The notes: generated by a model from the sequence alone, not told the origin. 34,831 nt of DNA from Candidatus Daviesbacteria bacterium RIFCSPLOWO2_01_FULL_39_23 (GCA_001776935.1 MFDN01000009.1:1-34831), one strand, 5' to 3'. Positions 9,014 to 20,283 are shown, numbered from the stretch's first letter. Numbers and translations are program-made.

Positions 9014-9042
9014 ATTCTACTATAAGATAAAAAATAATTCAA
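9014..9042 (-). promoter_or_regulatory. Promoter TTGAAT-N17-TAGAAT for the nitroreductase gene
   Basis: Minus strand: TTGAAT tattttttatcttatag TAGAAT caactaaggt ATG. Confidence 0.65.
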
Positions 9043-9087
9043 TGCAGGGCTTTGTAAAAAGGGACCTTTTTGTTACAGTAAGGATAT

Positions 9088-11316
9088 ATGCTATTTTTAG
9101 CTGTTACTTTGTTTGTAGTCTTGTGTAATATATCACTTGGTTTAATTACGCTTTTTAAAAATCCTAAAAGCGCATCAGGTATCTTATTTTTTATTCTTTC
9201 AATCATCCTCGCGTTATGGGCAATCACAAATTATTTTTCTTTGCAAGACCTCCCTCCTGAAACAATTCTTTTTTGGATTAGGGCAGTAATGTTTGTCACA
9301 GGAGCAATGTTTGCTGTGCTTTACCTGCTGACAGATACTTTTCCTAAAAATAGTTTAAGCATTGGCCGTATACGTCTTGTTTTAGTTATCGGTTTTATAT
9401 TATTGACACAGATTTTATCTACAACTGATTTAGTTTTTCAGAGAGTAGAAGTCAATAACGGTGCGGTAAATCCAATACCAGGCCCGGCTATACCAATTGT
9501 GGCTGTTAATTTTGTAGGTTTTTTGCTGTTAACTCTAATAACCTTATACAAAAAAAATAGGTCCAGCATAGGATTAGAGCGGATTAGGTTAAAGTATTTA
9601 ATTTTTGGGATTACCTTAACTTTTATATTGGCGATTACCACAAACTTTATTTTTGTAGTCTTTTTAAAGCTTACTTCTTTTGTTGCATTAGGGCCTTTGT
9701 TTGCGCTAATACTGGTAGGCTTTATTGCTTATGCAATAGTCAAGCACAGATTCCTAGATATAAGGTTGGTAGTAGCAAGATCAGTAAGCTATTTCCTTTT
9801 AATGTTGATAGCTGGTGTTTTTTATGCAAGTGGACTTTTTGTTGTGGGAACTTTTATTACAAAGCAACCAAATACTTCAACTAATCTTATTACTTCAACA
9901 ATCCTTGCTCTAATTATTGCCCTTTCTTTTCAAACCTTTCTACGATTTTTCGAGAAGTTAACAGACAGTATTTTTTATAAGGATCATTACAGTCCACAAC
10001 TTCTTTTAAGTGCGCTTGGGCGTATTATGGCTTCGACACTGAACCTTAACGAACTTTCAACTAAACTTCTTAAAGAGTTAGTTACACAGATAAAAATTTC
10101 TGGTGGATATATTGTTATCAAACATAATTTATCTCCTATTAAGATAATAGCTGTAGGAGTGGAAAAGCAGGTTCAGTTTAAAGAGGAAGAAATTCAACTT
10201 TTAATTCGTCAAGCCGGGGAAGAAAACATTATAATTTTCGAAGAGCTTTCGGAATCCGGAATTAAAACAATTATGAGAGAGAATAACCTTAGTATAATCT
10301 TGCCTTTAGTGATGGAAGGAGAATCTATGGGAGCTATTTTGTTGGGAGGAAAATCCTCGGGAGAAATTTATTCGGAGGAAGACATTAACCTCTTAAAGAT
10401 ATTAGGACCAGAAGCTGCAGTTGCCATTAGAAACGGGCTTTCCTATGAGGAGATTAAACGATTCAATATTAGGCTTAGTGAAGAAATCAAAAGTGCTACA
10501 GTAGATTTACAGGAAGCAAATAGCAGGCTGAAAACAATTGATAAATTAAAAGATGACTTTGTATCCATTGCATCTCATGAGCTTCGTACTCCGATGACAG
10601 CTATCCGTTCCTATGCCTGGATGGCTTTGCATCGTTCGGATGTGCTATTGTCGCAGAATCTGGAAAAATATGTCACCAGAATTTTAATCTCCACCGAGCG
10701 GTTGATTAATCTGGTCAATGATATGTTAAATGTCTCAAGGATTGAGTCAGGTAAAATTGAAATTAAACCTGAGCCCGTTGATCTTATCTTGCTTATTAAA
10801 GATATTATTGATGAGGTTTACTTCTCAAAATCCGAAGAGAAAAAAATTAGCTTTATGGTGCTTGAAAAACAAACTCCCAAAGTTTTTGCCGATCCTGAAA
10901 AATTAAGGCAGGTATTTTTGAATTTGGTGGGCAACTCTTTAAAATTCACGCCCAACGGAGGCAGGATTATTTTTGATTTTTTTACTGACGGCAGGGTGGT
11001 TGAGACTTCTGTAACGGATTCCGGAGTGGGAATTTCCAAAGAAGATTTATCTAAATTGTTTAACAAATTCTCAAGGCTGGATAGTTCCTACACTGCAGCA
11101 GCCACTTCCGGCGGCACAGGTTTAGGGCTTTATATTTCTAAAAATTTAGTGCAACTTATGCACGGTAAAATTTGGGCTTCATCTGAAGGCTTGGGCAAAG
11201 GAACAACTTTTACGGTATCTTTACCGGTTGCAAGTGCAGAGGTTTTAAAAGATATTGAAAAATACAGTGTAGCGCCTAAAGGAGAAGTTAAAGGGTTGGA
11301 GCCTGTAGCTATTTAG
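9088..11316 (+). CDS. Sensor histidine kinase: N-terminal multi-TM (7TM-type) sensor, GAF-like, HisKA, HATPase_c
   Basis: H-box 'FVSIASHELRTPMTAIRSY'; N-box 'LVGNSLKFTPNGG'; G-boxes 'DSGVGISKEDL', 'GGTGLGLYISKNLV'. Confidence 0.93.
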   Translation: MLFLAVTLFVVLCNISLGLITLFKNPKSASGILFFILSIILALWAITNYFSLQDLPPETILFWIRAVMFVTGAMFAVLYLLTDTFPKNSLSIGRIRLVLVIGFILLTQILSTTDLVFQRVEVNNGAVNPIPGPAIPIVAVNFVGFLLLTLITLYKKNRSSIGLERIRLKYLIFGITLTFILAITTNFIFVVFLKLTSFVALGPLFALILVGFIAYAIVKHRFLDIRLVVARSVSYFLLMLIAGVFYASGLFVVGTFITKQPNTSTNLITSTILALIIALSFQTFLRFFEKLTDSIFYKDHYSPQLLLSALGRIMASTLNLNELSTKLLKELVTQIKISGGYIVIKHNLSPIKIIAVGVEKQVQFKEEEIQLLIRQAGEENIIIFEELSESGIKTIMRENNLSIILPLVMEGESMGAILLGGKSSGEIYSEEDINLLKILGPEAAVAIRNGLSYEEIKRFNIRLSEEIKSATVDLQEANSRLKTIDKLKDDFVSIASHELRTPMTAIRSYAWMALHRSDVLLSQNLEKYVTRILISTERLINLVNDMLNVSRIESGKIEIKPEPVDLILLIKDIIDEVYFSKSEEKKISFMVLEKQTPKVFADPEKLRQVFLNLVGNSLKFTPNGGRIIFDFFTDGRVVETSVTDSGVGISKEDLSKLFNKFSRLDSSYTAAATSGGTGLGLYISKNLVQLMHGKIWASSEGLGKGTTFTVSLPVASAEVLKDIEKYSVAPKGEVKGLEPVAI

Positions 11317-11341
11317 GGTTTAGGGTCTAGGGGTCAGGGTT
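11314..11341. repeat. Heptamer array TAGGGTT-TAGGGTC-TAGGGGT-CAGGGTT (4 units)
   Basis: Direct reading; the first unit contains the histidine kinase stop codon. Confidence 0.8.
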
Positions 11342-11364
11342 TAGTTGTGGTATAAAGAAATTAT

Positions 11365-11754
11365 ATGGAAGGCGATCAACAAAAGAAAATACTCATAGTA
11401 GAGGACGATCAATTCTTAAGGGAATTTTACCAGGAGCTGCTACAGGCAGAAGGTTATTTTGTGGATGTGGCGGCAGACGGAGAGGTGGCTTTGCAAAAAG
11501 TTCAGAACAATGAATATAACCTGGTTCTTTTGGACATCATGCTGCCTAAAAAAGACGGGGTGCAAATACTCCGGGATTTAAAAGTTAAAGGGCCTAAGTC
11601 TCCTGATGTCACTATTGTGGTTTTAACCAATTTGGGCCAGGACATGGTGATTAAGGAGTGTTTTGATTTAGGGGCAGCAGGGTATTTAATAAAATCTGCC
11701 CTAAACCCTGACCAGGTTTTAACAGAAGTAAAAAGCTACTTACAAAAAAGCTAA
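11365..11754 (+). CDS. Receiver-only response regulator
   Basis: 'KILIVEDDQFLREFYQELLQAEGY...LVLLDIMLPKKDG...VVLTNLGQ...AGYLIKSAL'; no output domain. Confidence 0.92.
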   Translation: MEGDQQKKILIVEDDQFLREFYQELLQAEGYFVDVAADGEVALQKVQNNEYNLVLLDIMLPKKDGVQILRDLKVKGPKSPDVTIVVLTNLGQDMVIKECFDLGAAGYLIKSALNPDQVLTEVKSYLQKS

Positions 11755-11779
11755 CTTATCTAACTGATAGAATATTAAA

Positions 11780-12190
11780 GTGGTTTTAATCTTGGATGAA
11801 TTTTTGAAAATTCCTTATAACGCTAAACGATACCCCCGGAAAAAGAGAGTGATAGATGTTTTCAAAGGGGCAAATTGTCAGCTATTTGTATACGAATTTC
11901 TTCGCTGTAATGGTTATGATATTCCATTTGATTATCGTTCAAGCGGTCTATGGGAAGATCAAAAATTTACAAAAAGAGTCAAGAGTTTAAAACCTTTTGA
12001 TATTCTGTTTTTTAATAAAACTTCTAATTCGTATGGAGCTCATTTAGGAATTTATATTGGTTCAGATAAGGTAATTCATCTTAGTAGGGTTGCGGGATAT
12101 GCGGCTGTCTGGGGTATGGAAGAATTTAAAAAATATGATCGGTATAAGTATTTTCTTGGTGCAAAACGGTTGAAACAGAAAAAGGTATAA
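11780..12190 (+). CDS. NlpC/P60-like cysteine peptidase family protein
   Basis: 'GANCQLFVYEFLRCNGY' (Cys) and 'AHLGIYIGSDKVIHLS' (His) motifs; GTG start. Confidence 0.7.
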   Translation: MVLILDEFLKIPYNAKRYPRKKRVIDVFKGANCQLFVYEFLRCNGYDIPFDYRSSGLWEDQKFTKRVKSLKPFDILFFNKTSNSYGAHLGIYIGSDKVIHLSRVAGYAAVWGMEEFKKYDRYKYFLGAKRLKQKKV

Positions 12191-12197
12191 TATTTTT

Positions 12198-12968
12198 GTG
12201 GAATTTTCTCATTTAATTCGAAAACTATACGAGGATGATTATTTATTGGTGGTTGAAAAGCCTGCTGGATTGGTGGTGGATCCTGCCGATACTGTTAAAG
12301 AAGAAACTCTTGCGGATATTTTAATCCGGGATTTTAAGATTAATCTGCCGCGGGGTGGAATTGTGCACAGGCTGGATAAAGATACCTCGGGAATATTGCT
12401 TGTTGCCAAAACCCAGGCGGCTTTGGAAAATCTGCAGTTTCAATTTAAGGATAGGAAAACAAAGAAAGAATACCTGGCTTTAGTGCATGGTATTGTTGCT
12501 CTGGCCGGGGTGGTGGAAGGAAATATCGGCAGGAATCCGGGAGACAGAGAAAAGTTTACAGTTTTAGCAGAGGGTAAAGAAGCGGTGACTGAGTATGAAC
12601 CGGTTGAGCAATGCACAATTGACAATGAACAATTGACAAAAATGTTTCCGGATTTTAATAAGATTCAGATGAGGAAGCTTGAGAGACAAAAATATGGCAA
12701 GCTTACTTTGCTTCGCTGTAAACCGAAAACTGGACGGACTCATCAAATTAGGGTACATTTAAAGCACATAGGTCATGCGATAGTTTCGGATGAGAAATAT
12801 GTCGGCAGGAAAATGTTCCGGCTGGATAAGCGGTGGTGTCCGAGGATGTTTCTGCATGCAGCGAAATTAGGTTTTGAACATCCGGAAAACGGGGAATGGA
12901 TGGAGTTTGAAAGTGAATTGCCGGAAGACTTAAAAAAAACTCTAGATCTTTTAGAATCTGGATCCTAG
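12198..12968 (+). CDS. RluD/RluA-type 23S rRNA pseudouridine synthase
   Basis: 'YLLVVEKPAGLVVDPA', 'GIVHRLDKDTSGILLVAKT', 'TGRTHQIRVHLKHIGHAIVSDEKYVG'; GTG start. Confidence 0.9.
   Translation: MEFSHLIRKLYEDDYLLVVEKPAGLVVDPADTVKEETLADILIRDFKINLPRGGIVHRLDKDTSGILLVAKTQAALENLQFQFKDRKTKKEYLALVHGIVALAGVVEGNIGRNPGDREKFTVLAEGKEAVTEYEPVEQCTIDNEQLTKMFPDFNKIQMRKLERQKYGKLTLLRCKPKTGRTHQIRVHLKHIGHAIVSDEKYVGRKMFRLDKRWCPRMFLHAAKLGFEHPENGEWMEFESELPEDLKKTLDLLESGS
12615..12642. repeat. Heptamer array ACAATTG-ACAATGA-ACAATTG-ACAAAAA inside the pseudouridine synthase gene
   Basis: Direct reading. Confidence 0.7.
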
Positions 12969-12979
12969 ACCCTTGACTC
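12952..12979. repeat. Degenerate heptamer array TAGAATC-TGGATCC-TAGACCC-TTGACTC spanning the pseudouridine synthase stop
   Basis: Direct reading; the stop TAG is at 12966-12968. Confidence 0.55.
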
Positions 12980-12989
12980 TGGTTACTAT

Positions 12990-14699
12990 ATGGATAACAC
13001 ATTTATACAACTTGCAATAATTTTGGGCTTATGTTCGGTTTTAGGTTATATTGTTGTCAGGTTTAAGCTGCCCCTTCTGATTGCTTATTTAATCGGAGGT
13101 TTGATGATTGCTTCATCTGCAATTTTTGATCCGCGGGCTTCTGAGGTTTTAAATTTTTTGCCGGAAATTGGTATTGCATTTGTGCTTTTTTTAATCGGGA
13201 TGGAGCTTGATTTCCGGGAAATTAAAAGTCTTGGCAAGCCCATTCTAATTGCAGGTACCTTGCAGATTTTTATAACCACGATTATAGGAGCAAGTTTGGC
13301 AAGGGTTTTAGGTTTTGGTGATGTGGAGTCATGGTATTTGGGTGTAGGACTGGCTTTTTCCTCTACGATTTTGGTCGTCAAACTTTTAATCGATAAAAAA
13401 GATGAAGGTTCTTTGTATGGCAAGCTGGCAGTCGGGATCTTAATTCTGGAAGATCTTTTGGCAGTGTTGCTTTTAGTGATTTTGACTGTTTCCAGCTCGG
13501 TTTTGGGGACAGGTTTGCAGCAGGCTTTTCCTCTTTTGGCTTTAATCCTTAAAGCTTTTTTGCTCTTTGGGCTGGTTTTTGTATTCAGCAGGTTTATATT
13601 GCCTTCGGTATTTAAGACAGTTTCCCGGCAAAACGAACTCCTTTTTATAACTGCTTTGGCATGGTGTTTTATTTACATATCTTTTGCAATCTTGCTGGGT
13701 TTTTCTGTTGTGATTGGAGCATTTTTAGCCGGGATGGCGCTTGCTAATTCACCATTCCACTATCAGATCCAGGGCAGAATCAAACCATTAAGGGAATTTT
13801 TCGTAGCCTTATTTTTTGTGTATCTTGGGACCCAGGTAAACTTTTCAGGCATTGGTAAGATTTATCCGTTAACGATACTTTTTACTACCTATACTCTGCT
13901 TATTAAACCAACCATTTTTTTGTTAATTTTGGGAATTTTTGGCTTTCGGAAACATACAATGTTTCAAACAGCCTTAAGTTTAACTCATATAAGCGAGTTT
14001 TCTTTAATTGTGCTGCTTGTGGGTTTTAAATTGGGCGCTATTTCCCAGTCAGCTCTGACAACTATAGCATTATCTACCGTGCTGTCAATGATCATTGCAT
14101 CAGTAATGATTACCCATTCAACCAGGTTGTATAAGAGATTAAATAAAACGATCGGTTTTTTTGAAAGAAAAAACTATAACCATGCTTTGGAAAGGTGGAG
14201 AAATTATCAGGATTTGAAAGGTTTTGTGATAGTGATCGGGGCCCGTAAAGTGGGAGGGGAGATTGTGAAGCTTTTAAAAAGAGAAAATATGCCGCAGATA
14301 GTTTTGGAGATGAATCCGCATCAGGTAGAAATACTCCTTAAGGAAAAGATTCCGGTGCTTTATGGGGATATGGGTGATCCGGAGGTATTGGATGGCCTTA
14401 ATTTAGGAGATGCCCGGATGGTTATTTCCACTGCTGCCAATGAGGAAGATAATAAATTGCTGCTTGAGGAATTAAATTCAAGACGGATTAATATTCCGGT
14501 GATTGTCAGGGCGGAGACTGCTGATGAGGCCCAAAGTTTATACAAATCAGGGGCTGATTTTGTCATAATTCCTGAAATTTTGGCAGGGGACTTTTTAGTA
14601 GGAAAATTAAGGGAACATTTGACTGACGGGGAATTCTTTAAAGACAGGGCAGATATTGAAATGGAAAAACTCTCCCGCAAAACCCTCTCCTGGGGATAA
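12990..14699 (+). CDS. CPA2-family cation:proton antiporter with TrkA-N/RCK domain (KefB-like)
   Basis: About 12 TM helices, 'LLIAYLIGGLMIA', 'FVLFLIGMELDFREIK', then 'GFVIVIGARKVGGEIVKLLKRENMPQIVLEMNP' NAD-binding domain. Confidence 0.9.
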   Translation: MDNTFIQLAIILGLCSVLGYIVVRFKLPLLIAYLIGGLMIASSAIFDPRASEVLNFLPEIGIAFVLFLIGMELDFREIKSLGKPILIAGTLQIFITTIIGASLARVLGFGDVESWYLGVGLAFSSTILVVKLLIDKKDEGSLYGKLAVGILILEDLLAVLLLVILTVSSSVLGTGLQQAFPLLALILKAFLLFGLVFVFSRFILPSVFKTVSRQNELLFITALAWCFIYISFAILLGFSVVIGAFLAGMALANSPFHYQIQGRIKPLREFFVALFFVYLGTQVNFSGIGKIYPLTILFTTYTLLIKPTIFLLILGIFGFRKHTMFQTALSLTHISEFSLIVLLVGFKLGAISQSALTTIALSTVLSMIIASVMITHSTRLYKRLNKTIGFFERKNYNHALERWRNYQDLKGFVIVIGARKVGGEIVKLLKRENMPQIVLEMNPHQVEILLKEKIPVLYGDMGDPEVLDGLNLGDARMVISTAANEEDNKLLLEELNSRRINIPVIVRAETADEAQSLYKSGADFVIIPEILAGDFLVGKLREHLTDGEFFKDRADIEMEKLSRKTLSWG

Positions 14700-14705
14700 A
14701 AGATA

Positions 14706-14742
14706 TTGACAATTTTGTAACCATTGTATATACTTTAGTTAC
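14706..14742 (+). promoter_or_regulatory. Promoter TTGACA-N17-TATACT of the TA operon, with GTAAC/GTTAC inverted repeat flanking the -10
   Basis: TTGACA 14706-14711, TATACT 14729-14734, GTAAC 14717-14721, GTTAC 14738-14742, ATG 14744. Confidence 0.75.
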
Positions 14743-14743
14743 T

Positions 14744-15028
14744 ATGTCTGTATCTACTGTGATTCATATTAAAGCTGATAAAGAGGTTAAAAAAAATGCC
14801 CAAAAAGCTGCTAAGGATTTGGGGTTGACCTTATCCGATGTGATAAATGCTTCCCTTAGAAATTTCATCAGGACCAGAGAAGTGGTTTTTTCCGATGTTC
14901 CAAAGATGACTCCTGAACTGGAGAAACTTCTTGAGGGCGTTGAGAAGGACATCAAAGAGGGTAAAAATCTTTCCCCGGCATTTGACAATGCTAAAGACAT
15001 GGATAAATATCTTGACTCGCTAAAATAA
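14744..15028 (+). CDS. RelB/DinJ-family antitoxin
   Basis: N-terminal RHH-like 'TVIHIKADKEVKKNAQKAAKDLGLTLSDVINASLRNFI'. Confidence 0.85.
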   Translation: MSVSTVIHIKADKEVKKNAQKAAKDLGLTLSDVINASLRNFIRTREVVFSDVPKMTPELEKLLEGVEKDIKEGKNLSPAFDNAKDMDKYLDSLK

Positions 15029-15031
15029 TCC

Positions 15032-16533
<1,502 letters not shown>

Positions 16534-16536
<3 letters not shown>

Positions 16537-16794
16537 TACAACAGGTGCATTTCCACCTTGTTCTCCGCCTTGTTCGCCACTTGTTTCATCGGTTGATGAA
16601 GCAGGCATTTCTTCCGGCTGAGATTGTGGCTCTGAAGTTGGCACTTCTGGCATATCTTGAGAGACAGGCACCTCAGTTGGTTCCGGTGCAACCGGAGTAT
16701 CTGATGTTACCGGAGTATCTGAGACCACTGGAGTATCAGATGCGTTTGGATCAGTAACAGGTGTTCCCATTGGGTTATTATTTTGATCGTCCAT
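16534..16794 (-). CDS. Small acidic low-complexity protein with SDTPV-type repeats
   Basis: 86 aa; strong Shine-Dalgarno AAAGGAGGTGA upstream on the minus strand; repeats 'SDTPVVSDTPVTSDTPVAPEP'. Confidence 0.7.
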
Positions 16795-16895
16795 TATATA
16801 ATTTCACCTCCTTTCAGCTTTAGTGTATCCTGTAACTTACGGCTGGGTCAATAACCTACTTGCTCCCTGCATCGCAACTTAGGTAAACTAGAAGT

Positions 16896-17942
16896 ATGCC
16901 CGCAAAATCTGCCCGCGCAAAATCCGGAAGAAAAAAATACTGGAAAGACGTTCAGTCTAAATCAAAAACAAAAAAAAGAAATAAATTAGCTCTAGCTGTT
17001 CTGGGAATTCTGGTTGGAATTTTAATTATTGGCTGGTTGATTAATTTCACCCAAAGCCTTTTTAAGCCTTTCAATAATGCTGGCTCATCTGCCGGTAATT
17101 ATCAAAAAAAATACAGTTGGGATGGTTCCTTCAATATAAATCTGGTGATCCGTACAAAAAATATTTCTCTTCTTTCTTATAACCCTACAAAAGGAAGCAT
17201 AATAATACTTAATATTCCTGATGAGACTTTTTTGGAACTGCCGAACGGGTTTGGAAAATGGCAGCTCCGGGCTATTTATGATTTTGGTCAGACTCAAGGG
17301 TTGGGAGGAGACAAACTGCTCAAGGAATCTTTAAGCAGTTTTTTTGCAGTACCGATTGATGGCTTTTTGGATCTTAGCGCTTCTGGGGTTACATCTGCCG
17401 AAGTTATAGAGACTTTAAGGAAAAATCCTCTCTCAGGGTATGGTCTTTTATCAGCTTTAAAAACAGATTTAACTATGTGGGAGCTTTTAAAATTTAAGAT
17501 GAATATCAGCGCTGTCCGGTTTGACAAAATCAAAGAGTTGAATCTTGATAAATTAAGCGTGCTTCAAAAAGATAATCTCCCGGATGGGAGTTTTGTTTTC
17601 ATTTCAGACCCTTCTATCTTGGACAGCGTTTTGGGGGATTTAGTCGATCCAAAAATTGTCTCAGAACATAAAACAATTGCAGTTTTAAATGCAACGGATA
17701 AGCCGCAGCTAGCGCAAAAATGGGCAAGACTGATTACAAACCTGGGAGGCAATGTAATTATCACCGGCAATGCCCCTGAAAGACTGGAAAAAACCCAGGT
17801 TTTTGGCGAACAGTCGTTCACCTTAAAGAGGCTTCGGCAAATTTTTGCTCCGGATGATAAAATTAGTTCATCTGAAGGAGTTATGGGATCTTCCCGGGCA
17901 CAGATTAATGTACTGATCGGAGAAGATTACATTGATAAATAA
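16896..17942 (+). CDS. Membrane-anchored LytR-CpsA-Psr-related protein with LytR_C-like C-terminus
   Basis: Basic N-terminus plus TM; 'NISLLSYNPTKGSIIILNIPDETFLELP'; C-terminal 'IAVLNATDKPQLAQKWARLITNLGGNVIITGNA'. Confidence 0.65.
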   Translation: MPAKSARAKSGRKKYWKDVQSKSKTKKRNKLALAVLGILVGILIIGWLINFTQSLFKPFNNAGSSAGNYQKKYSWDGSFNINLVIRTKNISLLSYNPTKGSIIILNIPDETFLELPNGFGKWQLRAIYDFGQTQGLGGDKLLKESLSSFFAVPIDGFLDLSASGVTSAEVIETLRKNPLSGYGLLSALKTDLTMWELLKFKMNISAVRFDKIKELNLDKLSVLQKDNLPDGSFVFISDPSILDSVLGDLVDPKIVSEHKTIAVLNATDKPQLAQKWARLITNLGGNVIITGNAPERLEKTQVFGEQSFTLKRLRQIFAPDDKISSSEGVMGSSRAQINVLIGEDYIDK

Positions 17943-17945
17943 GAG

Positions 17946-18653
17946 ATGATTCTTTGGGTGGCGCTTTTTTTAATAATTATCGGACTTTCTTTAGTTTTAG
18001 CCCTGCGTTCAATGAGAGATTACCAGGAGATTCCTCAAAAATCTAAACTTGAGTATGGGATATTCTTAATACGGAAATTACAAAATTTTAACGGGGGGAT
18101 TCTGGAAGCTTTGGGGAAAATTATATTTGAGGAGAGCCTGGTTGTTGGCATTGAGAGACTTTTTAAGGGTAGAGAATCTGCCTTGACTATATTTGGCCCT
18201 AAAATTATCCTTCAACAATTTGCAAATGATTTGGATCTTTTGGAACTTGAAGACTACACGCGCAATTTTGATAAAAATAATTTTCTTGTTTGGGAAATGG
18301 GAGTAAAACACAACAAAGTGAATCTGCAAAGTTTTAATATTTTTGATTCTTTGCCTAAACTTGAGCCGCAGGAGCAGCTTTTTTGGCAGATGATTCTCGG
18401 TCCAAACAAAAGCAAGCATGACCTGACATTTCAAACACAAATCAGAGCAGGGATTTATGCTCAAGACGACCGGAGGAGAAAAGAGCTTGCCTTATCGCTT
18501 CAATCTTTAAGACCGGATGATTTAGTTAAGATCCCAAAGCCATTCTCAAACGAGCAGATGATAGAATTTTACCGGCAAAGGATTCTGGAAAGAGACAGTA
18601 AGGGTCCGGTTGTGGGCTTCAGGCAGGTTTTGAGCATTTTGGGTATAAATTAG
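17946..18653 (+). CDS. Hypothetical protein, N-terminal TM
   Basis: 235-aa ORF immediately downstream and co-directional. Confidence 0.6.
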   Translation: MILWVALFLIIIGLSLVLALRSMRDYQEIPQKSKLEYGIFLIRKLQNFNGGILEALGKIIFEESLVVGIERLFKGRESALTIFGPKIILQQFANDLDLLELEDYTRNFDKNNFLVWEMGVKHNKVNLQSFNIFDSLPKLEPQEQLFWQMILGPNKSKHDLTFQTQIRAGIYAQDDRRRKELALSLQSLRPDDLVKIPKPFSNEQMIEFYRQRILERDSKGPVVGFRQVLSILGIN

Positions 18654-19369
18654 GCTTCCTGTTCTTCTTCTGTATTTTCTTCGCCATCAGTTTCATCGGA
18701 ATAATTCAATATGCTTGTTGCTGCCGGAGAGTCGGAATATTCCAAAAAAGACGGCTGATTTTTAAATTTTTTACTGCGGTAGATTTCTTTAATAATTATT
18801 GAAAGACTGTTGACCCGGATGGATTTAACAAACAGGTCGTATTTATTGCCGCCTTTTGACAGCCGCAGCATACGGTGACTCACATCATCAGGCAATACTC
18901 CCAGATAATTTCCGTTTAAATCCACAATAGTGATTCTTCTGCTTTTTACCACCATATTCACTTTCATTCCGCAAAAAGCAGAAGACAGCTTTTGCGGCTC
19001 AGCCACTTTTAGAAGGTTCACCATTTTAGTTTTGCCGGGTTCCTGTAAAAATAGTGATGGAGAAAGCCTGCCCTGGCTGCAGATAGTCGGGGCTTGCCCG
19101 TTCGGTTTGTAGGATTTAATTATTTTTAAATTTTTTAGGGCAATAGGGTTATAGGGATCAAACTTTAAAGCTTCGGAATAATATTTTTTTGCCAGGTTTG
19201 GTTTGCCAAGCTCCATATAGGCTTTGGCCTGGCGGTTTAGGGCATCAACATTTTTTGGATCGAGCTTGATTATTTTTTTATTGATTTTTAAGGCTTCTTC
19301 CCACTTGGAATCTAAAGCTGCATCTATTGCCTGCTGGTAAAGGTTGGAAGGTAGAGAGGAATCGTCCAT
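18650..19369 (-). CDS. TPR-repeat protein with acidic C-terminal tail
   Basis: 'DAALDSKWEEALKINKKIIKLDPKNVDALNRQAKAYMELGKPNLAKKYYSEALKFDPYNPIALKNL'; C-terminus EENTEEEQEA. Confidence 0.82.
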   Translation of the reverse strand: MDDSSLPSNLYQQAIDAALDSKWEEALKINKKIIKLDPKNVDALNRQAKAYMELGKPNLAKKYYSEALKFDPYNPIALKNLKIIKSYKPNGQAPTICSQGRLSPSLFLQEPGKTKMVNLLKVAEPQKLSSAFCGMKVNMVVKSRRITIVDLNGNYLGVLPDDVSHRMLRLSKGGNKYDLFVKSIRVNSLSIIIKEIYRSKKFKNQPSFLEYSDSPAATSILNYSDETDGEENTEEEQEA

Positions 19370-19488
19370 CTAAGGGTGAAAGTATAGAAGCAACCTTAAT
19401 GCTTGTCAATATTTCGGCTTTTATTTTGTTCATTTTGCCCGTGTTTCTCTTGCAAAACTGAATTCTAAACGCTAATATCTACTAATCT

Positions 19489-20262
19489 ATGTCAGGTCAT
19501 TCCAAGTGGTCAACAATAAAGAGGCAAAAAGGTGTGGCAGATATAAAGCGGGGGCAAACTTTTACCAAACTCGCTAACGCAATCACGATTGCTGTTAAAA
19601 TGGGAGGGTCGGGCGACCCGGAGTCCAATCCGCGCCTCCGGGTGGAAATAGAAGAAGCAAAGAGTGTCAATATGCCCAAAGAAAATGTTTCCCGGGCAAT
19701 TGACAGGGGGTTGGGTAAGCTTCCCGGCCAAACCTTGGAAGAAGTAGTTTATGAGGGCTTTGGACCCGGCAGAGCAGCATTTATTGTAGAAGGTGTTACG
19801 GATAACAAGCTTCGAACTTTACAGGAAATCAAAAATATTTTTGAAAGAAGCGGAGGCAGTTTAGCCGGGCAGGGAGCAGTCTCTTATATGTTTGAAAGAA
19901 TGGGAGAGATTAGAGCAAGGAGCAAGGAGCAGGGAGCAGGGAGCAGGGATGATGAAATGCTTGAACTTATAGACCTTGGAGCAAAAGACGTGGAAGACTA
20001 TTTGGAGGATAATAAACAAATGTATTTAGTATATACAGAAGGCTTAGAACTAAATACTATGGGTAATAAAATTACTCAGGCCGGATATGAAGTAGAATCA
20101 CAGGCGATGGTGATGAAACCGAATGCTCCGGTGCAAATAGAGGATGCAGAAACAGCCAAGAAAGTGCTGGAGTTTGCAGAAAAGCTGGAAGGGTTAGATG
20201 ATGTACAGAAAGTGTATGCAAACTTTGATATAGAGGAATCGCTTTTGGCGGCTAGCTCTTAG
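19489..20262 (+). CDS. yebC: YebC/PmpR-family protein (TACO1 family)
   Basis: 'MSGHSKWSTIKRQKGVADIKRGQTFTKLANAITIAVKMGG', 'NMPKENVSRAIDRGLG', 'YEGFGPGRAAFIVEGVTDN'. Confidence 0.95.
   Translation: MSGHSKWSTIKRQKGVADIKRGQTFTKLANAITIAVKMGGSGDPESNPRLRVEIEEAKSVNMPKENVSRAIDRGLGKLPGQTLEEVVYEGFGPGRAAFIVEGVTDNKLRTLQEIKNIFERSGGSLAGQGAVSYMFERMGEIRARSKEQGAGSRDDEMLELIDLGAKDVEDYLEDNKQMYLVYTEGLELNTMGNKITQAGYEVESQAMVMKPNAPVQIEDAETAKKVLEFAEKLEGLDDVQKVYANFDIEESLLAASS
19913..19947. repeat. Heptamer array GAGCAAG x2, GAGCAGG x3 inside yebC
   Basis: Direct reading; five contiguous 7-mers (35 bp). Confidence 0.9.
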
Positions 20263-20283
20263 CTATTCGTTTGATTATGAATT

